Positions 12,452-24,208 of a DNA stretch of 64,000 nt are shown piece after piece (the stretch's first letter is position 1; each line of letters opens with the position of its first letter). Made by a program: the position numbers and the translations under genes. Source of the stretch: Hahella sp. KA22 (lineage in GTDB: Bacteria; Pseudomonadota; Gammaproteobacteria; Pseudomonadales; Oleiphilaceae); NCBI RefSeq assembly GCF_004135205.1, contig NZ_CP035490.1:6377501-6441500 (forward strand), written 5' to 3'. The notes below the pieces were generated by a model. It was not told the origin of the DNA. It saw only the letters and a program-made list of their open reading frames with translations, and did not search any database.

Positions 12452-14542
12452 TTAGTTTTCGATCAGGCCGTTAGTGATGAGTTTGGGGGTGATGAAGATC
12501 AGAAGTTCTGACCTTTCATCTGTATTTTCCTTCTTGGTGAATAAACGCCCCAAGTAAGGAATATCACCCAAGAACGGAGTTTTAGTAACTGTTGTAGAAG
12601 TTTCAGCTGTAAATATTCCACCTAAAACAATAGTTTCTCCATTACCAACCAAAACCTGAGTTTGCACTTCATTGGTATCAATACTTGGAATCCCGGCAGT
12701 AGTTGCGCCTCGGGTATCCTGGTTGACCAATAAGTCCATAATAATTTTATCGTCTGGGGTGATCTGAGGAGTCACTTCTAAAGCTAACACTGCCTTTTTA
12801 AACGAAACTGAAGTTGCGCCGCTAGAAGAAGCCTCCTGATAGGGAATCTCCTCTCCCGATTCAATCCTGGCAGTTTGCCGGTCAGCAGTAACAATCTTAG
12901 GCTGAGCTACAATTTCTCCTTTCCCATCTGACTCAAAAGCCGACAACTCCAAATCCAAGAAATAACTGTTACTTGCAAAACCTAAAGCTATAGAACTAGC
13001 ATTCGCTCGAGTAACACCCAAGTCTACAACCATAGCTCCTGGGTCTAACTCAACTGTCTCATTATTGTTCAATTCCACTATTGTCTGAGTTGAGCCACCT
13101 GCACGAATATCTGTGCTACTACCATGCCGCTTCTCATAACCGCCTCCCCACTTCACACCCAAGTCGAGTACCGCATCAGTTCTTGCTCGAACAATTCTCG
13201 CCTCAATTAGTACTTGGCTAACAGGAATATCCCATGTCTGAATTAAACGACGAACCTGAGCGACTTTGTCAGCTGTCTCCCTGATACTAATCGTATTTGT
13301 CCTCTCATCAGAAGAGATGAAACCTCGCGTAGATATTAAGTCCTTATCTTCCTTCAACAAACCTACAATATCTTTGGCTTTGGCATAGTTGATCTGAATG
13401 ACCTCAAGTCTGACCGGTGCAAGTTCTTTTACTTGCTTACTTGCCTCCAATTCCAACCTCTCACGAGCAGCAATCTCTTCTGCCGGCGCAACCAGCAAAA
13501 CGTTTCCGACCTTACGTTGATCTAGCCCTTTTGTTTTAAGTATCAACTCTAAGGCTTGGTCCCATGGAACATTCTGCAGTCTCAAGGTAATACGCCCACC
13601 CACAGTATCACTGGCAACCAAGTTTAAACCTGTAAAATCAGCGATTAACTGCAATACAGAACGAACCTCAATATCCTGGAAGTTCAAAGAGAGCTTTTCT
13701 CCTGTATAAGGGAATTTATCCTTACGCCGCTGTTCCGACTCTTCTTCGGTTAACGGTTCAACAGCAAGGGTGAACTGATTATCAGCTTGATAGGCCAAAT
13801 AGTCATATTCTCCTTCAGGTTTTATGACGACGACGGCATCTCCCCCTTCCATAAAGGAGTCGACTACACGCACAGGAGTGGCAAAATCAGTAACATCAAG
13901 ACGTCGCTGCATATCACGAGGTAAAGTCACCCCGCCGAAAACAAGCTTAATGTTTCCAGCCTCTTCCGACATATCGACACTCACCTTAGGGTTCGTCAAA
14001 GTAATCAGAATTCTGCCATCACCTTTTTCTCCTCGAAGAAAGTCCACCTCCGATATTGTGGGCTTAACAGGAGCCGTCCTGCGAGCATCTTGTGCTGGCG
14101 CTGAAGCCTCAGCTTGGGCTGCAACAGTAGCTGACGTCGCACTTGAAGGTACAGAGGAATCAGCCCCTTCACCCAAACGAAGAACCAATGTATTCCCTTT
14201 AACTTCGCTAGTATAAGTTACTAATTCAATAAGGTTTATTATAACTCTTGTTCGCCCGCCAGCTTCTAAAATAGTAACACTTTGAGTATTCCCCTTGGAC
14301 AGCTGATGGTTACGCTCAGCAAGGGCATTCACGACACCTTCTAAATCAAGTGCAATCCTGGCAGGCTGCTCAATACTGTACCCTTTGGGTTCTGGAGGAG
14401 TAGAGTCAAACTTTAATTTGATTTCTGTACGATCCCCTGGCAATGCCGCGAATTCAATGCCTGTTAAACTGGTGGCGCCTGCCCACCCACTAATGGCTAG
14501 CGCTAAAAACGACAACCATACTCTCAAGATGCGAGCTGTCAT
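12452..14542 (-). CDS. pilQ: type IV pilus secretin PilQ
   Basis: PilQ forms the outer-membrane secretin ring through which type IV pili extend. The 696-residue product has a signal peptide (about residues 1-24, hydrophobic core VWLSFLALAISGWAGA). An N-terminal AMIN-type region follows, then N-domains with LNFQDIEVRSVLQLIADFTG, and the C-terminal secretin domain with VLIEARIVRA and VQTQVLVGNGETIVLGG. The frame is open to 14590, where an ATG overlaps the pilP stop as ATGA. I prefer the ATG at 14542 because the signal peptide starts there and GGAG lies about eight bases upstream. This gene is AT-rich compared with its neighbours. Confidence 0.95.
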   Translation of the reverse strand: MTARILRVWLSFLALAISGWAGATSLTGIEFAALPGDRTEIKLKFDSTPPEPKGYSIEQPARIALDLEGVVNALAERNHQLSKGNTQSVTILEAGGRTRVIINLIELVTYTSEVKGNTLVLRLGEGADSSVPSSATSATVAAQAEASAPAQDARRTAPVKPTISEVDFLRGEKGDGRILITLTNPKVSVDMSEEAGNIKLVFGGVTLPRDMQRRLDVTDFATPVRVVDSFMEGGDAVVVIKPEGEYDYLAYQADNQFTLAVEPLTEEESEQRRKDKFPYTGEKLSLNFQDIEVRSVLQLIADFTGLNLVASDTVGGRITLRLQNVPWDQALELILKTKGLDQRKVGNVLLVAPAEEIAARERLELEASKQVKELAPVRLEVIQINYAKAKDIVGLLKEDKDLISTRGFISSDERTNTISIRETADKVAQVRRLIQTWDIPVSQVLIEARIVRARTDAVLDLGVKWGGGYEKRHGSSTDIRAGGSTQTIVELNNNETVELDPGAMVVDLGVTRANASSIALGFASNSYFLDLELSAFESDGKGEIVAQPKIVTADRQTARIESGEEIPYQEASSSGATSVSFKKAVLALEVTPQITPDDKIIMDLLVNQDTRGATTAGIPSIDTNEVQTQVLVGNGETIVLGGIFTAETSTTVTKTPFLGDIPYLGRLFTKKENTDERSELLIFITPKLITNGLIEN

Positions 14543-14586
14543 TGCTTTCTCCACAAAATACTGTAATGGCCTAAGGTAAACCTTCA

Positions 14587-15129
14587 TCAATTCAACTCCT
14601 TCAACCCGAGGGTCCTTGGCCGTTCAAACCAACCGCCCTGCCCGTCAGAAACTATTTCGACAATTTCAATACCAGTTTCTGAGATTGAAACCACTTTACC
14701 GTAATTTTTCCCCATATACTGACCTTTACGGACACGATGAATACCTCCTTGTCCATCATTCACCAAAGCATAAAGTACGGACTCCCCGTCTTTATTAATT
14801 GTCCCAACCATACTCATGGAACCAATGGGAAAGCTTTCCAATAACTCAGGAGGCCTATCCAAGTCAGGCTTGATATTACTCTTAGGTTTCGTCTCAATTT
14901 GCGCCAACTTCACTTCGACTGGCGGAGAAAATGGGGAGCGGCGATTTGCCGTACTATACGAGAAAGCTTGGTATGCTTTTGGCTCAGGTAAAGGCTCTAT
15001 ACGCTTCTTAGGCCGAGCCTTAACCTCGTTAACAAAAGCTTGCAGGTCTTCAAACCCGCCAGAAGCAGAGCAACCCGCCAACACCGAAGATAGGCTGACT
15101 GTAACGATGACTAATAGTTGCCTCATCAT
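14587..15129 (-). CDS. pilP: type IV pilus lipoprotein PilP
   Basis: PilP is an inner-membrane lipoprotein that links the PilN-PilO dimer to the secretin PilQ. The 180-residue protein starts with a lipoprotein signal ending in LAGC (Cys about residue 19), then a disordered proline-rich stretch. A small beta domain at the C-terminus contains VLYALVNDGQGGIHRVRKGQYMG, typical of the family. Its ATG shares a base with the pilO stop (TAATG), and its own end overlaps the longer pilQ frame, so translation is probably coupled along the operon. Confidence 0.93.
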   Translation of the reverse strand: MMRQLLVIVTVSLSSVLAGCSASGGFEDLQAFVNEVKARPKKRIEPLPEPKAYQAFSYSTANRRSPFSPPVEVKLAQIETKPKSNIKPDLDRPPELLESFPIGSMSMVGTINKDGESVLYALVNDGQGGIHRVRKGQYMGKNYGKVVSISETGIEIVEIVSDGQGGWFERPRTLGLKELN

Positions 15130-15743
15130 TATTTAGCTCCCCCGCCATTGTAACGATAAGTCTTAGCCTGAATATCCATTGACAGCACATCCCCACTTTT
15201 CACACTTTTTATATTAAAGTTATGAAGCGTTACAATTCGAGACAAGCCAGCGACGCCACTCACAAATGAAGCTAAATCGTGATAACCACCACTCACCTTT
15301 ATATCTATCGGCAGCTCAACATAAAACTCCTTAGAAATCTCTGGCCTCAAATCGATAGATGACAATTCCAGACCACTTAGCGACCCAATTGATGATATAT
15401 CCTCCAACAAACCTGGCACCTCGGTGTCGCTGGGCAACTGCTTCAGCAAATCTCCAAAGGTTTTTTTCATCTCAGCCATTTGAGCTTTATATTCTTCTAA
15501 GTTGGAAACTTGAGCAGCCTTGCCTTCAAACTGTTTCCTTAAATCAAGCTCTTCAGCCTGACGCCTCTCCAAATCTAGATTCAAATCGTTAATATCAAAC
15601 CAATAAACAGCACCCAGCACTAGAGCAATAAGTGAAATGCAGCAAATTAATTTAACTGGAGCAGGCCAAGAACCAGCATTATTAAAGTCGAGATCACTAA
15701 TATTAAAATCTTTCATACTTTCAAGGGAATTTGACAAGCTCAT
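15129..15743 (-). CDS. pilO: type IV pilus inner-membrane protein PilO
   Basis: PilO pairs with PilN in the alignment subcomplex that connects the cytoplasmic motor side to PilP and PilQ. The 204 residues comprise a short cytoplasmic N-terminus and one membrane segment (about 28-48, LICCISLIALVLGAVYWF). A coiled coil around the repeated Glu/Lys/Gln segment comes next, then a ferredoxin-like periplasmic domain with VSGGYHDLASFVSGVAGL. It is two bases downstream of pilN and overlaps pilP by one base. One 60-base line inside the gene (15181-15240) is only 35 percent G+C by hand count. Confidence 0.93.
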   Translation of the reverse strand: MSLSNSLESMKDFNISDLDFNNAGSWPAPVKLICCISLIALVLGAVYWFDINDLNLDLERRQAEELDLRKQFEGKAAQVSNLEEYKAQMAEMKKTFGDLLKQLPSDTEVPGLLEDISSIGSLSGLELSSIDLRPEISKEFYVELPIDIKVSGGYHDLASFVSGVAGLSRIVTLHNFNIKSVKSGDVLSMDIQAKTYRYNGGGAK

Positions 15744-15745
15744 TT

Positions 15746-16314
15746 CTATGCCCCTCCCCCTTTTTCATCATCTTCTTTGGGCGCTTCCTGCTTCACTGTC
15801 ATCACAAATGAGCTTTTTGATTCATCATCTTTTAGCGCTTTCACTGAAGTCAAATTCGGTTCCTTGAACCATTCAGATTCATCAAGCCGCCTCATAAGGC
15901 TGGATATCCGACTGTTGGATTCGCCAATGCCTTTTATTTCAAGCGTTTCTCCATTTTTCACTAAACTCGTAAAATACACACCATCTGGATTTGTTTTTAC
16001 AATTTCGTCAAAAACACGAACAATAATAGGGCGCTTGCCCTGCAGGTCCTGGATCACTTTCATGCGCTCAATTAACGCATCGCGCTGCTGTTTAAGTTCT
16101 CTTATCTCTTTTATCTGCTTTTCCAACTGCGCGATTTCGTTACGGACAAAGTTATTACGCTGCACTTGATATTCGATGGAACCCTCTACATAACGATGCC
16201 AAAGAAAGCCGGCACCAGCGCTAATAATTAACATGCCCAGCAGCACTGTAATAAATTGCTTCTGTCGCTCAGCTCGGAGCTCTTCCCGCCAGGGACGAAG
16301 GTTAATACGCGCCA

Positions 16315-16315
<1 letters not shown>
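15746..16315 (-). CDS. pilN: type IV pilus inner-membrane protein PilN
   Basis: PilN is a bitopic inner-membrane protein whose short cytoplasmic tail docks into PilM. That docking motif is visible at the N-terminus as INLRPWREE (residues 4-12). A membrane segment follows at about 21-40, then a coiled coil rich in Glu, Lys and Gln (about 55-95), and a ferredoxin-like periplasmic domain. The acidic tail EDDEKGGGA is unremarkable. The 189-residue length is normal. The start shares bases with the pilM stop as TAATG. Confidence 0.94.
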
Positions 16316-17391
<1,076 letters not shown>

Positions 17392-17556
17392 TTATCGCAC
17401 TACGGTTAAAAGGTTAAAGTCTGCTCTGAAAGCATAGCCAACATTCGAAGATTACTAAAATCTCCAGCGCAAAAAGCGTATAATCTGACTGTGTTATCCA
17501 AACCTAAAGAAATTTCTTAAATAATAGACATAGATTGTAAAGATGTCAGGAAAAAC

Positions 17557-19968
17557 ATGCGAAATTTTGTGAGGCTCTTACGATTTTTAAGTTGGATGTT
17601 CGCGGCGGGCCTCGCCGCCGGTATTGTTATTGCATCCAGCTTCTATCTTTTCTTATCACCCAATCTGCCGGATGTGGAGCAGTTAAGGTCCGTCCAACTC
17701 CAGACTCCACTGCGAATATATACCCGCGACCAGCAACTGTTAGGTGAATTTGGCGAAAAGCGAAGAACGCCCGTTTCCTACAATCAAATACCTACAAATC
17801 TTGTCAACGCCTTCCTTGCTGCGGAAGACTCCGCTTTCTTCGAACACCAAGGCGTTAATGTAAAAAGCTTGGCGCGCGCTTCTTTGCAACTTGCCAGTAC
17901 CGGTCGCATTCAGTCCGGCGGCAGTACGATTACAATGCAAGTCGCAAAAAACTTCTTTCTCAGCCAGGAACGCACTTTCGACCGAAAATTCAATGAGATA
18001 CTTTTGGCTTTAAAGATTGAGCGCGAACTTGGAAAACCGGAAATCCTTGAACTTTACCTAAACAAAATCTATCTGGGGAATAGGGCATATGGCATAGAAG
18101 CCGCAGCAAATGCTTATTATGGGAAGAGCATCAAAGAACTGACACTTGCTCAGGCGGCGATGATTGCGGGCCTTCCAAAAGCTCCTTCCAAATATAACCC
18201 TATCGCGTCACCAGATCGGGCGCTGATCCGCAGAAACTGGATACTAGGCCGTATGCAGGAGCTGGGTATGATTACTTCAGAACAACAGGCTGAGGCCCGC
18301 AAGGCGCCAGTCACGGCCAGTTATCATGGAGCACAGCCTGAAGCGGATGCGCCTTACGTAGCAGAGATGGCTCGTCAGGAAATCGTCAACCGATTTGGCG
18401 TCGATGCCTATACCGATGGCTACAATGTTATTTTGACGATAGATAGCAAGTTACAGAAAGAAGCGGACGCAGCCTTAAAGCGGGGGCTCGTTGAATATAG
18501 CGAGCGTCATGGCTACAAAGGCCCTGCTGGGCACATTGATGCGCCAGAGGGAGATGACGCACTTAATATTGTTGCGGAACGCTTAAAAGAATTCCCCTCT
18601 ATTGGGGAGCTCAAACCCGCATGGGTTGTCGCCGTAACAGAGAAGAAAGCGACTCTCTTAATGTCTTCTGGCGACACCGCCACACTACTATGGGAGGGCA
18701 TGGCCTGGGCGCGCAAGTATATTCGTGTGAATGAACGCGGCGGCTCGCCCAAAAAAGCGGAGGATATATTCAAGCAAGGCGATGTCATTTATGTGAAGCC
18801 GCATGACGACAAACTATTCCTTAGCCAAATCCCCAATGTTCAGGGCGCTGTAGTTTCACTCGCGCCAGAAGACGGAGCCATTTTGGCGCTAACTGGCGGT
18901 TTTGATTTCTTCTTGAGCAAATTCAACCGCGCGACTCAGGCATTGAGACAACCTGGCTCCAACTTCAAACCGTTTGTTTATCTGGCGGCGCTGGAGAATG
19001 GAGCCACTGCTTCAACAACAATAAATGACGCACCCGTTGTTTTCGAAGACGCCAATCTGGAAGACTCGTGGCGGCCGCAAAACTCATCGCTGAACTTTAA
19101 CGGTCCAATGAGATTGAGAAAGGCGCTTTATCAGTCCCGCAACCTTGTTTCTATACGCCTTCTGCAAAAGATAGGCATTGATACTACCGTCAACTTCCTC
19201 TCACAAGCCGGATTTGAGGAAAGTCGCATTCCTCGTAATCTCTCACTTGCCTTAGGCTCGGTTGAATACACGCCAATGAATGTAGTGTCAGGCTATGCCG
19301 CCATTGCCAACGGAGGATACAAAGTAAGCCCCTATCTAATAGATAAAGTCATCGACTATAACGGCAAAGTGGTTTACCAAAGCAATCCTGCGGTAGCGTG
19401 CAGCAAATGCGACAACAATCGCAAGACTGCCTCCAGCAATGACCAACATCAGGCCAACATTGCGCCTCCTATTGCCGACCCAAGGTCGGTTTACATTTTG
19501 AACAGCATCCTGCAAGACGTTATCAAGCGAGGTACAGGAACCAAGGCCTTGTCCCTTGGCAGAAACGATCTTGCAGGTAAAACCGGTACAACAAATGACC
19601 AGGTCGACGCATGGTTCTCCGGCTACAACGCCAATATAGCTACGACTGTTTGGGTGGGTTTTGACCAGCCTTCGACACTAGGTCGTCGTGAATATGGCAG
19701 TCGTGCAGCGCTCCCCATATGGATCGATTTCATGGAGGAAGCACTTAAGGACATGCCGGAAGCACAACTTAAGCAGCCTCCAGGTATAGTCACCGTAAAA
19801 ATTGACCCAGATACTGGCGAGCGCGCCGCGCCCGGACAGGAAAATGCGATTTTCGAAATGTTTAAAGCGGAAACAGTGCCGCAAGTGGTACGCCAAGACT
19901 CTCCCACCTATGACGGAGGAAGCAGTGGCTCCAGCGATACGCCGCTAATGGAGATGATTTTTAATTAA
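17557..19968 (+). CDS. mrcA: penicillin-binding protein 1A (bifunctional transglycosylase/transpeptidase)
   Basis: PBP1A polymerises glycan strands and cross-links peptidoglycan. The 803-residue protein has an N-terminal membrane anchor (about 10-32) and a family 51 glycosyltransferase domain with the catalytic EDSAFFEHQG at 90-99 and GGSTITMQVAKN. An OB-like insertion follows. The transpeptidase has S468-x-x-K471 (SNFK), S527-R-N529 and KTG at 675-677. All catalytic motifs are intact. A TATAAT at 17479-17484 could be its -10 box, but I see no good -35. In P. aeruginosa the gene (ponA) is likewise divergent from pilM and convergent with maeB. Confidence 0.97.
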   Translation: MRNFVRLLRFLSWMFAAGLAAGIVIASSFYLFLSPNLPDVEQLRSVQLQTPLRIYTRDQQLLGEFGEKRRTPVSYNQIPTNLVNAFLAAEDSAFFEHQGVNVKSLARASLQLASTGRIQSGGSTITMQVAKNFFLSQERTFDRKFNEILLALKIERELGKPEILELYLNKIYLGNRAYGIEAAANAYYGKSIKELTLAQAAMIAGLPKAPSKYNPIASPDRALIRRNWILGRMQELGMITSEQQAEARKAPVTASYHGAQPEADAPYVAEMARQEIVNRFGVDAYTDGYNVILTIDSKLQKEADAALKRGLVEYSERHGYKGPAGHIDAPEGDDALNIVAERLKEFPSIGELKPAWVVAVTEKKATLLMSSGDTATLLWEGMAWARKYIRVNERGGSPKKAEDIFKQGDVIYVKPHDDKLFLSQIPNVQGAVVSLAPEDGAILALTGGFDFFLSKFNRATQALRQPGSNFKPFVYLAALENGATASTTINDAPVVFEDANLEDSWRPQNSSLNFNGPMRLRKALYQSRNLVSIRLLQKIGIDTTVNFLSQAGFEESRIPRNLSLALGSVEYTPMNVVSGYAAIANGGYKVSPYLIDKVIDYNGKVVYQSNPAVACSKCDNNRKTASSNDQHQANIAPPIADPRSVYILNSILQDVIKRGTGTKALSLGRNDLAGKTGTTNDQVDAWFSGYNANIATTVWVGFDQPSTLGRREYGSRAALPIWIDFMEEALKDMPEAQLKQPPGIVTVKIDPDTGERAAPGQENAIFEMFKAETVPQVVRQDSPTYDGGSSGSSDTPLMEMIFN

Positions 19969-20033
19969 CCCTACCCTTTGCCTGCCTAGCCCTGGAATAG
20001 ATGTCAACTCTATTCAGGAGGAGTCAGCGCCAT

Positions 20034-20063
20034 AAAAAAAGCCGCGCAACTGCGCGGCTTTTT
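20034..20063. terminator. bidirectional terminator between PBP1A gene and maeB
   Basis: AGCCGCGC (20040-20047) and GCGCGGCT (20052-20059) pair around an AACT loop. A tracts of seven A on the left and five T on the right make it work for both converging genes. Confidence 0.92.
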
Positions 20064-20078
20064 ATTCATCAACTCAAA

Positions 20079-21350
20079 TCACACGATTTTAATATCATCA
20101 ATTGAGTTCAATGGGTAGTGCTCGGGGTAAGGCAAACGAGCCACACCTGAGTCAACCGCCGCTCTGGCGACAGCCGCACATACTTCGGTCAGCAGGCGAA
20201 CATCCATAGGTTTGGGGATAATATAGTTCTTGCCAAACTCAAACTTTTCGCCGCCATATGCGTCAACAACATCCTGTGGTACAGGTTGTTTGGCCAGTTC
20301 ACGGATAGCGTTCACTGCTGCGACTTTCATCTCTTCATTAATAGCAGTCGCGCGGACATCAAGAGCGCCACGGAAAATGAAAGGGAAGCCCAGTACGTTA
20401 TTAACCTGGTTCGGATAATCGGAACGCCCTGTCGCCATGATTAAATCATCACGGGCCGCCAGCGCCAGCTCAGGCTTGATTTCAGGATCAGGATTAGAAC
20501 AAGCGAAAATCACAGGATTCGGAGCCATGCTCTTCAGCATATCTACTGAAAGCAAATCTGGACCTGAGAGGCCCACAAATACGTCAGCGCCTTCGCAAGC
20601 GTCAGCCAGAGTACGCTTATCGGTATCCAGAGCAAACATAGCCTTATACTGGTTAAGGTCATCACGGCCACTATGAATAACGCCTTTACGGTCAATCATA
20701 TAGATATTTTCCGATTTCGCGCCGCAGCTAATCAAAAGCTTCATACAGGCCACCGCCGCAGCGCCTGCGCCCAGACACACAATCTTGGCTTCGCCAATCT
20801 GTTTGCCTTGCAACTCCAGCGCATTCAGCATACCCGCCGCAGTAACAATGGCCGTACCATGCTGGTCGTCATGGAATACAGGGATAGAGCATTGCTCAAT
20901 CAGCACTCTTTCAATCTCAAAGCACTCTGGCGCTTTGATGTCTTCAAGGTTGATTCCCCCGAAGGTATCCGCGATGCGAGCGACTGTGTCGATAAACGCC
21001 TGAGGGCTCTCCGCTTTGACTTCGATATCAAAAACGTCGATCCCGGCAAAACGCTTGAACAGTACGCCCTTGCCTTCCATGACCGGCTTGCTGGCCAAAG
21101 GCCCTAAGTTACCCAGCCCAAGAATGGCCGTCCCATCAGATATCACTGCGACCAAATTCCCCTTATTGGTGTAGCGATATGCAGTTTCCGCATCTTTGGC
21201 GATTTCGCGAACAGGCTCAGCTACGCCCGGGCTATAAGCCAGGGACAGATCACGAGAAGTCGCCGTAGGTTTGGTAATCTCAACACTCAACTTACCTGGG
21301 CGCGGTTGTGCATGATACTCCAGCGCCGCTTTTTTCAACTCGTCTGACAT
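20079..21350 (-). CDS. maeB: malic enzyme, short form (malate to pyruvate)
   Basis: The enzyme oxidatively decarboxylates malate to pyruvate with NAD(P), supplying pyruvate and reductant. The protein begins [20 protein letters not shown] from the ATG at 21350, with AGGA upstream, and closely resembles my recollection of P. aeruginosa PA5046. The frame is open to 21395. Visible features are [11 protein letters not shown], the catalytic region [28 protein letters not shown], and the nucleotide-binding [11 protein letters not shown]. At 423 residues it lacks the C-terminal phosphotransacetylase-like domain of E. coli MaeB, so it is the short type. Cofactor preference cannot be read from the sequence. 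Confidence 0.93.
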   Translation of the reverse strand: MSDELKKAALEYHAQPRPGKLSVEITKPTATSRDLSLAYSPGVAEPVREIAKDAETAYRYTNKGNLVAVISDGTAILGLGNLGPLASKPVMEGKGVLFKRFAGIDVFDIEVKAESPQAFIDTVARIADTFGGINLEDIKAPECFEIERVLIEQCSIPVFHDDQHGTAIVTAAGMLNALELQGKQIGEAKIVCLGAGAAAVACMKLLISCGAKSENIYMIDRKGVIHSGRDDLNQYKAMFALDTDKRTLADACEGADVFVGLSGPDLLSVDMLKSMAPNPVIFACSNPDPEIKPELALAARDDLIMATGRSDYPNQVNNVLGFPFIFRGALDVRATAINEEMKVAAVNAIRELAKQPVPQDVVDAYGGEKFEFGKNYIIPKPMDVRLLTEVCAAVARAAVDSGVARLPYPEHYPLNSIDDIKIV

Positions 21351-21544
21351 TGCTTTTATCCTACTCTCTAATGATGGGATTACCGTCGCCTCCAAAGGCT
21401 AAACGAACCTCCACTTTTTTATATATTTTATATTGCCCGAAAGAACCGGAGGCACATTATTACTTGTTTAATTTCTGTGCTCAAGGGAAACCACGGCGGT
21501 TTCAGCGACTTAAGCTAAACCTGAGGCGACACAGATCCAGAAAA

Positions 21545-21572
21545 TAAAAAAGGCGCCAGAGGCGCCTTTTTT
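21545..21572 (-). terminator. intrinsic terminator after rpmE
   Basis: Two palindromic GGCGCC blocks (21552-21557 and 21561-21566) pair around AGA, with A and T runs on the two sides. It lies 20 bases past the rpmE stop on the minus strand, and the rest of the maeB upstream spacer holds no gene. Confidence 0.9.
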
Positions 21573-21591
21573 ATTTTTGGGTGTTCTGCGA

Positions 21592-21810
21592 TTAGCTGGA
21601 ACGTCCCATGCGACCACCGAAACGCTTCTTAAAGCGATCGATACGTCCGCCAGTATCCAGAACCTTCTGCTTACCAGTATAGAAAGGGTGGCAGCTGGAG
21701 CATACATCGATGTGAATGTTTTCACACAGAGTAGACTTGGTCTTGATAACATTACCGCAACTGCAGGTTGCAGTAATTTCTTTATATTCCGGGTGAATAC
21801 CTTGCTTCAT
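21592..21810 (-). CDS. rpmE: 50S ribosomal protein L31, zinc-binding form
   Basis: L31 bridges the ribosomal subunits. The frame is open to 21951, but the ATG at 21810 gives the usual 72 residues starting [10 protein letters not shown], with AGGTAAGG just upstream. The zinc ligands of the C+ form are present at C16, C18, C37 and C40, so the protein is expected to bind zinc, and a zinc-free paralogue (ykgM type) may exist elsewhere. Divergent from priA and followed by its own terminator. Confidence 0.97.
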   Translation of the reverse strand: MKQGIHPEYKEITATCSCGNVIKTKSTLCENIHIDVCSSCHPFYTGKQKVLDTGGRIDRFKKRFGGRMGRSS

Positions 21811-21970
21811 AACCTTACCTCGCTTAAAAACTGCCGCTACCCGAACCCTGAACTTGTCGGGCACCGCAATGTTAGGCAAACTAGCGCACAACCAATTTGG
21901 CCTGTGGAAAAGACGCGTGATCATACCAGATTGTGAACAATTCACAAGCATTAGATTCCTTTAATCTGAA

Positions 21971-24208
21971 ATGTCAACCTCTTTCGTAGTAAGCGTAGCG
22001 CTACCAGTCCCCCTCCGCCGACAATTTGACTATCTTCCGTCACAACCTTCAGACCTTAGGGAGGACTACCTACCGGGCACGAGAGTGCAAATTCCATTTG
22101 GGCGCAGAAGCCTGACTGGTGTCGTCCTCGCCACATCCAGCGAGTCAGAACTGCCAGTATCCCGACTCAAGCCCGTCACCAAAATACTTGACCGCGCGCC
22201 ACTGGTTCCGGCTGTCATCCTCCAATTATGCCAGTGGGTCGCCGATTATTATCATGCTCCAATAGGCGAAGTCGTGTTCGCCGCCCTCCCCCCGCCGCTG
22301 CGCACGGCAACTATTGATGCAGATATCATCAATTCATTGCAGGAGACTTACTGGACAGTTTCGTCGCTGGGTCGCACAGCAGGCAACGCAGACCACCTAA
22401 TACGAGGCGCCAAGCAAAAGCAGTTGTGGAACGTGCTCTTACAAAAAAAGTCCATGCTGCAAGGCGATATCACCGCCCAAGGGTACTCCCTTACCCAATT
22501 GCGCGCCCTTAAAGAAAAAGGGCTGATTCAGTCCCATTCTTTTATTCCTGGGAGTAACGCCGTTACAAGTCACGTTGTTGCGCCGCCGCTCAACCAGGAG
22601 CAACAGGAAGCTCTCGGTACGATAACCTCTGATCCCGATAGCTTCCGCACCATATTATTAAACGGGGTCACCGGTAGCGGAAAAACAGAAGTCTATCTGG
22701 CCTGGATCGCATTTGCTCTCACCCAACGCCCTGACAGCCAGTTTCTTGCTCTCGCGCCAGAGATATCACTCACGCCCCAACTGAGACAGCGTTTCGCTTC
22801 TCGTTTTGGCGACAAGGTGGCCGCATACCACAGCGCTCTCACAGATAAAGAACGCATGCGTGTTTGGATAAATATTCTGGAAGGGCGCACGCAGATTGTC
22901 ATTGGCACTCGCTCTGCAGTATTTCTACCCTTCAACGATCTGGCCGGAATTATCGTGGATGAAGAGCACGACAGCTCATTTAAGCAGCAGGACGGCGCTC
23001 GTTATAACGCAAGAGACCTCGCCATATTGCGCGCCAAGGAGCATAACTGCCCTATCGTACTGGGCTCCGCCACTCCCTCGCTGGAGTCTCTCATGAATGC
23101 CAGCGGGGGACGTTATGAGTCTATTCTATTGCGACAACGAGCTGTCAACGCCAGCACGCCGAGCATCAGACTGCTGGATATTAAAAGCCGCCCTCTGCAT
23201 GGCGGGATATCCCCTCCTTTATTAGAGGAGATAAAACAACACTTGGCCGAACAGCGCCAAGTCATGTTGTTCATCAATCGCCGAGGATTTTCTCCCACAC
23301 TAATGTGCGTCGAATGCGGATGGCTGGCGGAGTGCCGGAACTGCGACGCGCGCCTGACCTATCACATGAAAGCAGCCCAACTCCGTTGCCACCACTGCGA
23401 TAGCACATACTCACTCCCAACATGCTGTCCTAAGTGCAAACAAGACTCCCTCAAAGCAGTCGGCGCCGGCACGGAGCGCACCGAGGAGTTCCTGGAAACG
23501 ACATTTCCCGATACGCCCGTCATCCGTATCGATCGCGATACAACCCAAACCAAGGGCAGCCTGCAGGATAAGCTCCACCAAATTCGCCGTAACGAGCCCT
23601 GCATTATTGTCGGCACTCAAATGTTGGCGAAGGGGCATGATTTTCCCAACCTGGCATTGGTTGGAATAATTAACGCTGACAGTGGATTATTCAGCAGTGA
23701 CTTCAGAGCGGCGGAAAAAACGGCGCAGCTTTTACTGCAAGTGGCTGGAAGAGCGGGACGCTCCGCGGTGGAAGGCAAAGTCGTGATTCAGACCTTATTC
23801 CCGAGCCACCCCTTACTTCAGGCCATCGCAGCCCAGGACTACGACGCTATTTGCGAAGAAGAGCTGCACATTCGCGAAGCAGGAAGGCTCCCGCCCTATG
23901 CAAGCATGGCCTTGATTCGGGCGGAGGCCCCTACGCTGGAAGCCGCACTCGGTGGACTCTGGACGCTAAAAGAATCTCTCACGGAGCTGCTGAAGTTTAA
24001 CAGCAATCTGCAGATAGAGGCGCACGGCCCCTTCCCGAGCGTGATGCAGCGAAAACAAAACCGCTTCCATGCAATCCTGTGGCTATTCGCTCCTCAAAAA
24101 GCGGAGTTGCGCCAGTTCTTAAAACACTGGCTACGATATAGCGAAGGTATAGCAACACCCTCAAGCTTTAAATGGCTGATTGACGTCGATCCGCTGGAAA
24201 CGCTATAG
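21971..24208 (+). CDS. priA: primosomal replication protein N-prime, helicase PriA
   Basis: PriA recognises stalled or repaired forks and reloads the replisome. The 745-residue protein has the N-terminal 3-prime-DNA-binding domain and a winged helix. A superfamily 2 helicase core follows, with GVTGSGKT at 232-239 and DEEH at 330-333. The eight-cysteine zinc-binding insert spans CVECGWLAECRNC to CCPKC, and the C-terminal helicase lobe has GRAGR. It is complete. In Pseudomonas argS follows priA; here the next gene is the SPOR protein after 154 bases. Confidence 0.97.
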   Translation: MSTSFVVSVALPVPLRRQFDYLPSQPSDLREDYLPGTRVQIPFGRRSLTGVVLATSSESELPVSRLKPVTKILDRAPLVPAVILQLCQWVADYYHAPIGEVVFAALPPPLRTATIDADIINSLQETYWTVSSLGRTAGNADHLIRGAKQKQLWNVLLQKKSMLQGDITAQGYSLTQLRALKEKGLIQSHSFIPGSNAVTSHVVAPPLNQEQQEALGTITSDPDSFRTILLNGVTGSGKTEVYLAWIAFALTQRPDSQFLALAPEISLTPQLRQRFASRFGDKVAAYHSALTDKERMRVWINILEGRTQIVIGTRSAVFLPFNDLAGIIVDEEHDSSFKQQDGARYNARDLAILRAKEHNCPIVLGSATPSLESLMNASGGRYESILLRQRAVNASTPSIRLLDIKSRPLHGGISPPLLEEIKQHLAEQRQVMLFINRRGFSPTLMCVECGWLAECRNCDARLTYHMKAAQLRCHHCDSTYSLPTCCPKCKQDSLKAVGAGTERTEEFLETTFPDTPVIRIDRDTTQTKGSLQDKLHQIRRNEPCIIVGTQMLAKGHDFPNLALVGIINADSGLFSSDFRAAEKTAQLLLQVAGRAGRSAVEGKVVIQTLFPSHPLLQAIAAQDYDAICEEELHIREAGRLPPYASMALIRAEAPTLEAALGGLWTLKESLTELLKFNSNLQIEAHGPFPSVMQRKQNRFHAILWLFAPQKAELRQFLKHWLRYSEGIATPSSFKWLIDVDPLETL